From NCBI RefSeq assembly GCF_004340525.1, contig NZ_SLWX01000002.1, positions 62,001 to 126,000 on the forward strand: DNA of 64,000 nt, in the 5' to 3' direction. Below the pieces are notes generated by a model. The model did no database searches. It saw only the letters and a list, made by a program, of their open reading frames with translations, and was not told the origin of the DNA. Position numbers and translations under genes: made by a program. Source of the DNA: Chromatocurvus halotolerans. GTDB taxonomy: Bacteria > Pseudomonadota > Gammaproteobacteria > Pseudomonadales > Halieaceae. Of this stretch, positions 50,559 to 58,597 are shown piece by piece. Within the stretch, counting starts at the first letter, position 1; each line of letters begins with the position of its first letter.

Positions 50559-52958
50559 ATGAAAAAAGCTTTTTTCCAGAGCGCCGCCGCGTGTTTTCGT
50601 CCCTCGCTGCTGTGCAGTGCAGTAGCGGCCACGCTGGTCACGCCGTCCGCTTACTCGCAGGGTCCTGGCGTACTGGAGGAGATCGTTGTCCTCGCCACCA
50701 AGCGTCAGCAGACCCTGCAGGAAGTCCCCGTTGCCGTCTCTGTGGTCAGCGCCCTGGAGATGGAGCAGGCGCAGGTGCTGGATATCAAGGATCTGCAGTC
50801 GCTGGTGCCGTCGCTGCGTGTGACCCAGCTGCAAACCAGCGCCAATACCAATTTTGTGATTCGTGGCTTTGGTAATGGCGCGAATAACGCCGGCATTGAG
50901 CCCTCGGTCGGTGTGTTTATCGATGGCGTATTCCGCTCGCGGGTCGGCAGTGCGCTGGCCGACCTGCCCAAGCTGGAGCGAGTTGAGGTGCTGCGTGGCC
51001 CGCAGAGCACGCTCTTTGGCAAAAATGCGTCAGCTGGCGTGATTAATGTCGTTACGGCGAAACCCGATCTTGACGGATATAGTGGCTCCATCTCTGCTAC
51101 AGCGGGGAATTATAGCCAGACGATCGCGCGCGCAGATGTCACGGGGCCTCTGTCCGATAACCTGGCATTCAGTCTGTTCGGCAGCATTAACAAGCGCGAC
51201 GGGTATTTCGACAATGAAGTCAATGGTGATGACATTAACGAGGTAAATCGCTGGAATCTGCGTGGTCAGCTGCTGTTTGCGCCGACCGACCGGCTTGAGA
51301 TGCGCGTTATCGTCGATGGCGAGAAACTGGACGAGGCCTGCTGCGGTGTGGCTAACCTGGTCGATGGCCCGACGGGCCCGGCAGTGCGTGCGCTGGGCGG
51401 CGATCTGGTGCCGAATGATGCGTTCGCCTATCGCGGTTTTTATGACTTTTCACCGGAGAACGACATCGAGACCTTCGGCGCGTCGCTCGAGATCAACTAC
51501 GAGCTCGACTGGGCGACGGTGACGTCCATTACGGCCGATCGCGAACTCTCCCAATACCAGAACGCGGATATCGATTTTACCAGCGTGCGGCTTGCCCAGG
51601 CGTTTATCAGTGACACCCAGATTGACACCTTTACCCAGGAACTGCGACTCACCTCCAACGGCGACGGCGCCCTGGACTGGATGGTTGGCGCGTTCTACTT
51701 CAATGAGGACGTCTCTATCGATGGCGATTTCCGTATCGGCGATGACTTCAGGCCTTTCTTCGACGTATTGACGGGGGGCGCGATCACTGCCGTCGAGGGT
51801 CTTTTCGGTACCTTTGATCCACGCGTCACGCCGGGTAGTTTGTTGCGCTCCGGCACGGGCTATCCCGTGGAGCAGTCGACCCAGGATGATGAATCACTCT
51901 CTGTGTTCGCACAGTTCGACTGGCGGTTTACCGACGACCTGACCCTGACGCTGGGCGGAAACTATACCGAGGTGAAGAAAAAAGCGGGCGTCAACATTGT
52001 CTCCGATGAGTTGTTTTCCGCCATTGAGCTGCCAGAGGCGCTTGCGCCCCTGAGGGGCGTACAGATTCTGCCGCCCTTCCTCAATTTCCCCAACGCCGTC
52101 GAGTCCGGCAGGACCACCGACGACGATTTTACCTACACGCTGCGACTGGCCTACGATATTAACGCTAACGTCAGCACCTACGCTGCCCTTAGCACCGGGT
52201 TCAAGGCGTCATCCTGGAACCTGTCCCGTGACTCCAGGCCTTTTGCACGCGATATCGCCGCACTGCAGGCGGCAGGTCTGACGGTGCCGAATCTGGTGTC
52301 CGGGACACGCTTTGCGGGCCCGGAAGAATCCACGGTGTATGAACTCGGCATGAAAGCCGAATTCAGTTCCTTCGCTTTCAACCTGGCGATCTTCGACCAG
52401 GAAATTGACGGTTTTCAGTCGAACGTTTTCACCGGTACGGGCTTTGTGCTCGCGAACGCCGGCACGCAGACGGTGCAGGGTTTCGAGTTTGACACCAACT
52501 GGGCACCGACAGAGGCACTGCGCCTGAGTTTTGCCGTAACCTACCTCGACCCCGAATATGAGGACTTCGTTGGCGGTGTCGGTCCGGATGGGCCTACCGA
52601 CCTCAGTGGAACACGCCCGGCTGGCATTCACGAGTGGAGCACCAACACCTCGGGTACCTATAGCTTCAGTATTGGCAGCGCCAGCGGCTATGCCCGAGTC
52701 GAGCACATCTTCGAAGACGAGGTCCAGGTGGTCGAAAACGTGTCTGCCGCTGTTGCCTCGCGTGAAGTCTCGACTTTCAACGCCAGTGTCGGCCTGAACT
52801 GGAACAACGGCATTGAGCTGAATCTCTGGGGACGCAACCTGACCAATGATGAGTACCTGCTCAGTGCATTCCCGGCGGTTGCCCAGGCCGGCAGCTTCAG
52901 CGGTTACCCGAACCAGCCGCGAACCTACGGCCTGACACTGCGCAAGAGCTTCGACTGA
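50559..52958 (+). CDS. TonB-dependent outer-membrane receptor
   Basis: Outer-membrane gated barrel that uses the TonB-ExbBD system to import a ligand. The 799-residue product has a signal peptide (about 1-33, ending PSAYSQ), a TonB-box-like VLEEIVVLATKR (about 37-48), a plug domain (VPVAVSVVSALEMEQ to VLRGPQSTLFGKNASAGVINVVT), and a beta-barrel ending in YGLTLRKSF with a terminal Phe-Asp. It is of the large iron/vitamin/sugar class without an N-terminal extension. A CCAGGA ribosome site lies eight bases before ATG 50559. Ligand unknown; its place beside glk and the ED operon makes a saccharide one possibility. Confidence 0.93.
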   Translation: MKKAFFQSAAACFRPSLLCSAVAATLVTPSAYSQGPGVLEEIVVLATKRQQTLQEVPVAVSVVSALEMEQAQVLDIKDLQSLVPSLRVTQLQTSANTNFVIRGFGNGANNAGIEPSVGVFIDGVFRSRVGSALADLPKLERVEVLRGPQSTLFGKNASAGVINVVTAKPDLDGYSGSISATAGNYSQTIARADVTGPLSDNLAFSLFGSINKRDGYFDNEVNGDDINEVNRWNLRGQLLFAPTDRLEMRVIVDGEKLDEACCGVANLVDGPTGPAVRALGGDLVPNDAFAYRGFYDFSPENDIETFGASLEINYELDWATVTSITADRELSQYQNADIDFTSVRLAQAFISDTQIDTFTQELRLTSNGDGALDWMVGAFYFNEDVSIDGDFRIGDDFRPFFDVLTGGAITAVEGLFGTFDPRVTPGSLLRSGTGYPVEQSTQDDESLSVFAQFDWRFTDDLTLTLGGNYTEVKKKAGVNIVSDELFSAIELPEALAPLRGVQILPPFLNFPNAVESGRTTDDDFTYTLRLAYDINANVSTYAALSTGFKASSWNLSRDSRPFARDIAALQAAGLTVPNLVSGTRFAGPEESTVYELGMKAEFSSFAFNLAIFDQEIDGFQSNVFTGTGFVLANAGTQTVQGFEFDTNWAPTEALRLSFAVTYLDPEYEDFVGGVGPDGPTDLSGTRPAGIHEWSTNTSGTYSFSIGSASGYARVEHIFEDEVQVVENVSAAVASREVSTFNASVGLNWNNGIELNLWGRNLTNDEYLLSAFPAVAQAGSFSGYPNQPRTYGLTLRKSFD

Positions 52959-52979
52959 GACGGCGTGCTGTCTGTCGTT

Positions 52980-53012
52980 TCCCGGACGGCTGCAGTGTGC
53001 GGCAGTCCGGGA
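52980..53012. terminator. Hairpin between convergent TonB receptor and hydroxyacid dehydrogenase genes
   Basis: TCCCGGAC (52980-52987) pairs perfectly with GTCCGGGA (53005-53012) around a 17-base loop. No T run follows on either strand, so terminator function is plausible only from position. Confidence 0.4.
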
Positions 53013-53034
53013 CTCGGCGGCAGGGGCCGCGCAT

Positions 53035-53967
53035 TCAGTAACCGCGGGTAAAATCGATCTCGTAGCGCAGCGCCTCCCCGGCGAGAAAGCGCTTCAGGTT
53101 ATCGAGGAACAGCGGCGCAATCGCGGTGACCTCGGTGGGCGCGGCGGTGTGTGATGTGATGTAGATGCCGTCGGTCCGCCACAGCGGATCGTCCTCGGGC
53201 AGCGGCTCTACCGGCAGCACATCCAGCACGGCCGCACGCAGGTGGCCATCTTCCACGCTCTGGCGCAATGCCACGTGGTCTATGGCGTTGGCGCGCCCGG
53301 CGTTGATCAGCACCGCGCCCACTGGCAGTGCCTGCAGGAAATCGCTGTCAATCAGGCCGCGAGTGGCGGGCGTATCGGGCATGAGGGAAACCACGAAATC
53401 CAGGTCCCGGGCAAACACTAGTCTGTCTTCAGTGCGGTAACAGCGGCTGAAAGGGGCTTCTGCCTGGCCCCGGGTGTTGAGACCGCTGAGTCTGACGCCA
53501 AACGCCTCGGCGCGTCGCGCCACCGCCATGCCCAGAGCCCCGGTGCCGAGGATGCCGACCCGCTTTCCTGCCAGATTTCCGTCCGGCGTGCCGTCCCACT
53601 GCCTTGCGCTCGCGCGCTGCAGCACGTTGCGCTGCAGCGCCAGCATCCACGCCATGACGTATTCACTGATGGCGGCATCAAACAGGTTCTTGACCCCCGT
53701 GAGCCGATAATTCTGCCGTGACGCGCTGATCAAGGGGGTGACGCCGGCCCAGGTGGATTGAGCCCACTGCAGCGCAGGCAGGCGCGGCAGCGCCTTGAGA
53801 AGGCGGTCGGGCGCCGCCAGGACAACGCTGGCAGACTCCGCGACGCCGGGCAGTTGCGCGGCGTCGGTGCAGGGATGTATGCGGGTGTCTGCCGGCAGAT
53901 CCCCGCGCAGAGCAGCGGCCAACGCGTCGGCGTCGGCGCTGAGAATGAGTATCTCTGTGATGGCCAT
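53035..53967 (-). CDS. D-isomer-specific 2-hydroxyacid dehydrogenase
   Basis: NAD(P)-dependent oxidoreductase of 310 residues. The Rossmann loop is KRVGILGTGALGMAVARRAEAFG, then the substrate-loop Arg in LINAGRANAIDH, the catalytic Glu region LDVLPVEPLPEDDPLW, and His in ITSHTAAPTE. It is of the GhrA-like branch (glyoxylate/hydroxypyruvate reductases) by length and motif order, but I cannot assign a substrate. ATG 53967 (MAITEILIL) gives the family start; the frame runs 25 codons upstream. It faces the TonB receptor. Confidence 0.9.
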   Translation of the reverse strand: MAITEILILSADADALAAALRGDLPADTRIHPCTDAAQLPGVAESASVVLAAPDRLLKALPRLPALQWAQSTWAGVTPLISASRQNYRLTGVKNLFDAAISEYVMAWMLALQRNVLQRASARQWDGTPDGNLAGKRVGILGTGALGMAVARRAEAFGVRLSGLNTRGQAEAPFSRCYRTEDRLVFARDLDFVVSLMPDTPATRGLIDSDFLQALPVGAVLINAGRANAIDHVALRQSVEDGHLRAAVLDVLPVEPLPEDDPLWRTDGIYITSHTAAPTEVTAIAPLFLDNLKRFLAGEALRYEIDFTRGY

Positions 53968-54059
53968 GAACGCTCCGGTGATAATGTTGCATGTGCCGTA
54001 CCGGACGGAATTCGGCGGCATTGCGTCATACTGCACAGCCAACCCGGTACTATCGAAGG

Positions 54060-54065
54060 TATAAT
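54060..54065 (+). promoter_or_regulatory. Possible -10 element of the deaD promoter
   Basis: TATAAT is a perfect -10 hexamer 51 bases before the deaD start, in the gap to the divergent hydroxyacid dehydrogenase gene. No good -35 hexamer is seen 16-18 bases upstream, so an activator or another sigma may be needed. Confidence 0.35.
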
Positions 54066-54115
54066 GCCAGCTGCTGCGGCCTAGCCGCTACTTTGTTGCC
54101 GCCGGAATCCGCATT

Positions 54116-55993
54116 ATGTCATCCGAAACACCGATTACCCGCTTTGCCGACCTCGACCTGCCAGCCGCGCTGCAGCAGGCACTTGTCGACGTCGGCTATG
54201 AGTCGCCGTCGGCGATACAGGCGATGACCATCCCTCCCATGCTTGAGGGCGTGGATCTGGTGGGGCAGGCGCAGACGGGCACTGGCAAGACGGCAGCGTT
54301 CGCGCTGCCCTGTCTGGCCCGCCTTGATCCCACGCAGCGCCTGCCCCAGGTGCTGGTGCTGGCGCCCACACGGGAACTGGCGCTGCAGGTGGCCGAAGCC
54401 TTCCAGAACTACGCCCGCCACCTGCCGTCGTTTCACGTGCTGCCCCTTTACGGCGGCGCCGACATGCGAACACAGCTGCGACAGCTGCAGCGCGGCGTGC
54501 AGGTCATCGTTGGCACGCCGGGCAGGGTCATGGACCACATGCGCCGGGGATCTCTGGATCTTGGCAGCCTGCGTACGCTGGTGCTGGATGAAGCCGACGA
54601 AATGCTGCGCATGGGCTTCATCGATGACGTCGAGTGGATTCTCTCGCACACGCCCCCCGAGCGTCAGATCGCACTGTTCTCGGCGACCATGCCAGAGGCC
54701 ATTCGCCGTATCGCCAAGAACCACCTGCGCAACCCGCACGAGATCACGGCGAAAGTGACCGCGGTGGCAAAATCACGTATCCGCCAGCGGGTGTGGATGA
54801 TGGCCGGCGTGCACAAACTCGATGCGCTGACGCGGATCCTCGAGGTGGAGGATTTTGACGGCATTATCATATTTGTGCGCACGCGCATTGCCACCACGGA
54901 GCTGGCGGAGAAGCTCGCCGCACGTGGCTATGCCACCGCAGCGCTGAACGGCGACGTTGCCCAGAACCTGCGTGAAAAGACGGTCGAGAATCTGAAGTCA
55001 GGCCGCCTCGATATCCTCGTCGCCACAGACGTGGCCGCACGCGGGCTGGATGTTGACCGCATCAGCCACGTGATCAATTACGACATCCCCTACGATGCCG
55101 AGGCCTATACCCACCGCATCGGCCGCACCGGCAGGGCGGGACGCCACGGCGAAACGATCCTGTTCGTTGCCAATCGCGAGCGTCGTCTGCTGCGCGCGAT
55201 CGAGCGTGCCACTGGCGACCGGATCGAGCCGATGCAGCTGCCGACCCCCGAGGAAGTGACCGACAAGCGCGCCACCCGCTTCAAGCAGCGGATCACCGAG
55301 GCGCTCGATGTGGCCGAGCTGGACAGCAGTCGGCGACTGGTGGAGAGTTACCAGCACGAGTTCGGTGTTCCGGTGCTCGACATTGCCGCGGCGCTGGCCT
55401 TTCTGGCCCAGGGTTCGGGGCCGGCGCCGTCTGCTGCACCCGCGAGCGTGACGCCGCACAGAACCCCGGTCGACGACGGCCCTAGCGCGCGTCACACGGC
55501 TCCCCGGCAGCGCACGGCAGGCAGCAAGCGTGCGGACACTGGAGCGCCAGCAAAGCCGCGGCCGCAACGCGACTCGGCCGTGCAGGCGGGTATGCGACGC
55601 TACCGCATCGAGGTGGGACATCTGCACGATGTGAAGCCGGGCAACATTGTCGGTGCCATCGCCAACGAAGCGGACATGGAGTCAGAGTACATCGGTAAGA
55701 TAACGATCAACGATGAATACAGCACAGTGGAACTGCCAGAGGGCATGCCTTCGGAAGTGTTCCAGCATCTGCGTAACGTCTGGGTGTCCGGGCGCAAACT
55801 GCAGATTTCTGAAATCGATGCGACGGCCGATGGTCAGGCACCCCCGCGCCGGCGTAAGGCCGGCGATACCGATGCGAAAGCATCGCGTCCCCGCCTGTCT
55901 CCAAACGGTCCGCGCACGGCCGCTGCAAAGTCTGGCGCCAGGCCCGATGGCAAGCGGTCCGCGACCAAGAAGCCCCGCAAGAAGCCCAATTGA
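54116..55993 (+). CDS. deaD: DEAD-box RNA helicase DeaD/CsdA with C-terminal RNA-binding domain
   Basis: ATP-dependent RNA unwinding enzyme acting in ribosome assembly and mRNA turnover, often induced by cold. The 625-residue product has the motifs in order: Q motif (YESPSAIQAMTIP), AQTGTGKT, APTRELALQ, VGTPGRVMDH, VLDEADEML, FSATMPE, IIFVRTR, ATDVAARGLDVD and HRIGRTGRAGR. A basic, proline-rich linker (about 445-500) is followed by a DbpA-type RNA-binding domain (about 505-575) and a Lys/Arg-rich tail. The stop overlaps a RIO kinase start by one base. Confidence 0.95.
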   Translation: MSSETPITRFADLDLPAALQQALVDVGYESPSAIQAMTIPPMLEGVDLVGQAQTGTGKTAAFALPCLARLDPTQRLPQVLVLAPTRELALQVAEAFQNYARHLPSFHVLPLYGGADMRTQLRQLQRGVQVIVGTPGRVMDHMRRGSLDLGSLRTLVLDEADEMLRMGFIDDVEWILSHTPPERQIALFSATMPEAIRRIAKNHLRNPHEITAKVTAVAKSRIRQRVWMMAGVHKLDALTRILEVEDFDGIIIFVRTRIATTELAEKLAARGYATAALNGDVAQNLREKTVENLKSGRLDILVATDVAARGLDVDRISHVINYDIPYDAEAYTHRIGRTGRAGRHGETILFVANRERRLLRAIERATGDRIEPMQLPTPEEVTDKRATRFKQRITEALDVAELDSSRRLVESYQHEFGVPVLDIAAALAFLAQGSGPAPSAAPASVTPHRTPVDDGPSARHTAPRQRTAGSKRADTGAPAKPRPQRDSAVQAGMRRYRIEVGHLHDVKPGNIVGAIANEADMESEYIGKITINDEYSTVELPEGMPSEVFQHLRNVWVSGRKLQISEIDATADGQAPPRRRKAGDTDAKASRPRLSPNGPRTAAAKSGARPDGKRSATKKPRKKPN

Positions 55994-56847
55994 TGAAACC
56001 GCCGAAGCGATTGCTGCCGCTGATCGAGTACGGCCTGGTTGACGAGGTGCTGTATCCGTTGATGAGTGGCAAGGAAGCCGATGTTTTTGTGGTCCGCTGC
56101 GGCGAGGAAGAGCGCTGCGCCAAGATCTACAAAGAGTCGCGAACCCGCAGCTTCAAGCAGGCCGTGAAATATACCGAGGGGCGGAAAGTCCGGAACACCC
56201 GGCGCGCCCGGGCGATGGAAAAAGGCTCGCGCTTCGGTCGCGAGCAGCAGGAGGAAGTCTGGCAGAACGCCGAGGTCAGCGCGCTGTACCGCCTGGATGC
56301 CGCTGATGTGCGCGTGCCGCGCCCCTACGGCTGTGTTGAAGGCGTGCTGTTAATGGAACTGATCACGGACGAGTCCGGCGATGTCGCGCCGCGTCTGGCA
56401 GATGTGCGCATGTCTGCAGAGCAGGCGGTGGAGGATTTCGACATGGTCATCCGCTATGTTGTGCGCATGTTGTGCGCCGGCATCGTGCACGGTGATCTGT
56501 CCGAGTTCAACGTGCTGGTGGATGAGGGCGGGCCGGTCATTATCGATCTCCCGCAGGCGGTGGATGCCGCATCCAACAACAACGCGCGCGAGATGTTCAT
56601 TCGCGATGTCCTGCGTATGACGCAGTACTATGCCCTGTTCGAGCCCGCGCTGCTGCAGACGCGGTATGCCGCAGAAATCTGGCAACTCTACGAAGATGCT
56701 GCCCTGGAACCGGAAACTCCGCTGACGGGTGTCGCTGAACTGGACGAATCGGCGGCCGACGTCGATGGCGTCATGCGCGAAATCGAGGCGGCGCTGGAGG
56801 AGCATCTTGAGCGTCTGGCGCGCGAGGCGGACGACGACGAGGACTGA
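55993..56847 (+). CDS. RIO-family atypical protein kinase
   Basis: Protein kinase-like enzyme of 284 residues. Motifs include the flexible phosphate loop SGKEADVFVV, the lysine in CAKIYKE, the catalytic loop VHGDLSEFNVLVD and the metal-binding IIDLPQAVD. Members of the RIO1 family act in ribosome maturation in archaea and eukaryotes; bacterial ones are poorly known. The start is ATG 55993 (a TTG one codon earlier is possible), overlapping the deaD stop as TGATG, which suggests a shared role in RNA or ribosome biology. The acidic tail (ADDDED) is notable. dtd follows after 36 bases. Confidence 0.88.
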   Translation: MKPPKRLLPLIEYGLVDEVLYPLMSGKEADVFVVRCGEEERCAKIYKESRTRSFKQAVKYTEGRKVRNTRRARAMEKGSRFGREQQEEVWQNAEVSALYRLDAADVRVPRPYGCVEGVLLMELITDESGDVAPRLADVRMSAEQAVEDFDMVIRYVVRMLCAGIVHGDLSEFNVLVDEGGPVIIDLPQAVDAASNNNAREMFIRDVLRMTQYYALFEPALLQTRYAAEIWQLYEDAALEPETPLTGVAELDESAADVDGVMREIEAALEEHLERLAREADDDED

Positions 56848-56883
56848 ATCCACGCCTGGCGTAACTCACACGAAGAGGCGAGC

Positions 56884-57327
56884 ATGAAGATCCTGCTGCA
56901 GCGGGTAACACGGGCAGATGTGTCGGTGGGAGAGGCGACCATCAGCCGCATAGGTCCTGGCCTGCTGGTTTTCCTCGGGCTGGAGCAGGACGACCGTTGC
57001 GGTACGGCCGAGGCACTTCTGCACAGGCTTCTCGGTTATCGGGTTTTCGTGGACGCCGCGGGGCGCATGAATCTGAGCGTGGCAGACGCAGCCGGCGACG
57101 TCCTTCTGGTGCCCCAGTTCACCCTGGCCGCCGATACCACTCGCGGTCGGCGTCCCGGTTTTTCCTGCGCCATGTCGTCTGCCGACGCTGAACCCCTGTA
57201 CAGTTTCTGCCTTGACTGGCTCGCATCGAATCACACATCGGGCAAGGTTGCCGGTGGGGTTTTCGGTGCCGACATGCAGGTCAGCCTGGTCAACGACGGG
57301 CCGGTAACGTTCCTGCTGTCGGCCTGA
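56884..57327 (+). CDS. dtd: D-aminoacyl-tRNA deacylase
   Basis: Removes D-amino acids (and glycine) wrongly attached to tRNA. The 147-residue product starts MKILLQRVTRADVSVGE and matches E. coli Dtd in length and most blocks, including VSLVNDGPVTF, the Gly-cisPro motif that rejects L-amino acids. The other hallmark, SQFTL, reads PQFTLAADTTRGRRPGF, so Ser is replaced by Pro. An AGAGGCGAGC ribosome site precedes the start. Third gene of the deaD-RIO-dtd group. Confidence 0.93.
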   Translation: MKILLQRVTRADVSVGEATISRIGPGLLVFLGLEQDDRCGTAEALLHRLLGYRVFVDAAGRMNLSVADAAGDVLLVPQFTLAADTTRGRRPGFSCAMSSADAEPLYSFCLDWLASNHTSGKVAGGVFGADMQVSLVNDGPVTFLLSA

Positions 57328-57351
57328 TGGCGCGTCCTGTGAAGCGAGGAG

Positions 57352-58443
57352 TCAGTCCCTGCCGAGCGTGCTGATCAGGTGGTTGACGCGTCGGCGCACC
57401 GCGGCATCTCCCAGTGCGGCCTGGATTTTCGGCATGTCGCTCGCCATCAGGTAGTCCGGCAGGTAAAAATATTCCAGTGCTTCCTGTGCAGCGAGGTCCA
57501 CGTCGCCGATATCCGTGACGCCATGGAAAGCCACCTGATCACCAATCCGTTCAGCGACATAGCAAAGCACCGCAGAGGCGAGGTCGCCATCAATATCGGG
57601 ATGCTGCGCCGGCGGCAGCGCCATGGGGATGTAGCCATGCTGCAGTCCCCGGATGAGTGCCTCAGGCAGTCCCCACTGCTCGACCAGCATGCCGGAAATC
57701 ACCGCGGCGTTTGCCATCAGCTCGTCCTGCTGGGCCTTCGCGCGGGAGAACAGTGTGGCTTTTCGCGCATACAGTCCCGCCATGTCGGCACGCGCCGACA
57801 GTAGTGCGAGATCGCCCAGGTTCGCCAACAGCGATCGCGTGGAGAGTATTGACGGGTGCGCCACGCCGAGATGCTGCCCTAGCATGAGTGCGGTAGTGCT
57901 GGCCACATAGCTTGAACGCCACAGGCGCATGTAGGCATCCTGCTGTGAGGCGTGCTCGAACTCCATGACGCGATTGACGGTCGACTGCAGCACCAGACCC
58001 TTGACCAGGCTGGTGCCCAGGTACGTGATGGCGTGCTGAATACTGGAAATAGGCGCGGATAGAGCGAATGCTGCCGAGTTGACGGTTCGCAGAATATCAG
58101 CGGTCAGCGCAGGATTCGACTTGACTGCCTCGGCAAGCGCGTCCGGGTCGTCCAGGCCTTTGGTGACGCGCTCGAGAATCGGCGGCGGCTGACGCAGCCG
58201 GGCAACGATTTCTGCCACGTCCTCGCGTTCTACCTCGGTGAGATGATCCTCCATGACGAGGAAAAAATCGGCGAGCTCGTTCGGTACCTTGCGCTCGGTG
58301 ACAGGCCGCGCGGTGGCGGGCTCGCTGCGAGCCGTCGCGGCTGGCCGTCGCTCTGTGACGGTGTCACCGACGACGGGCTTGCGCCGACTGGCGTCGCTAC
58401 GCACGGCGCTCTTGTCATCTTTGTTCCGCGTGAACCATCCCAT
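57352..58443 (-). CDS. HDOD-domain signalling protein
   Basis: Protein of 363 residues with a variable basic N-terminus (about 1-55) and an HDOD domain (about 70-265) whose helices are seen in VARLRQPPPILERVTKGLDD, TADILRTVNSAAFALSAPISS and IQHAITYLGTSLVKGLVLQ. HDOD domains resemble HD phosphohydrolases but lack metal ligands and are thought to act as adaptors in cyclic-di-GMP, chemotaxis or DNA-damage networks. No partner domain is fused. It faces dtd and lies downstream of the Na/Pi transporter with a 155-base gap. Confidence 0.85.
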   Translation of the reverse strand: MGWFTRNKDDKSAVRSDASRRKPVVGDTVTERRPAATARSEPATARPVTERKVPNELADFFLVMEDHLTEVEREDVAEIVARLRQPPPILERVTKGLDDPDALAEAVKSNPALTADILRTVNSAAFALSAPISSIQHAITYLGTSLVKGLVLQSTVNRVMEFEHASQQDAYMRLWRSSYVASTTALMLGQHLGVAHPSILSTRSLLANLGDLALLSARADMAGLYARKATLFSRAKAQQDELMANAAVISGMLVEQWGLPEALIRGLQHGYIPMALPPAQHPDIDGDLASAVLCYVAERIGDQVAFHGVTDIGDVDLAAQEALEYFYLPDYLMASDMPKIQAALGDAAVRRRVNHLISTLGRD

Positions 58444-58597
58444 GTCGCGCTTTTCCCCCTGATACCAATGTCGTGGGCAGGATGATCGCCGGACTGCAAT
58501 AGCAGGTCGGATTTCTGCATCAGCACACCGGCAAAGGTTAGCATACTCGTGGGCGGCTGGCGTGCAGGAGCGTCCCCGTTATGCGCTCCGGGGCACG

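Noticed and set aside
50561-50576. Perfect palindrome GAAAAAAGCTTTTTTC just after the TonB receptor start codon
   Set aside because: Fully explained by the signal-peptide codons Lys-Lys-Ala-Phe-Phe; an A/T-only stem would be weak and no regulator is implied.
58444-58597. Gap between the HDOD and Na/Pi genes with GGAGCG/CGCTCC arms
   Set aside because: Six-base arms, long loop and no T run; insufficient for a terminator call.
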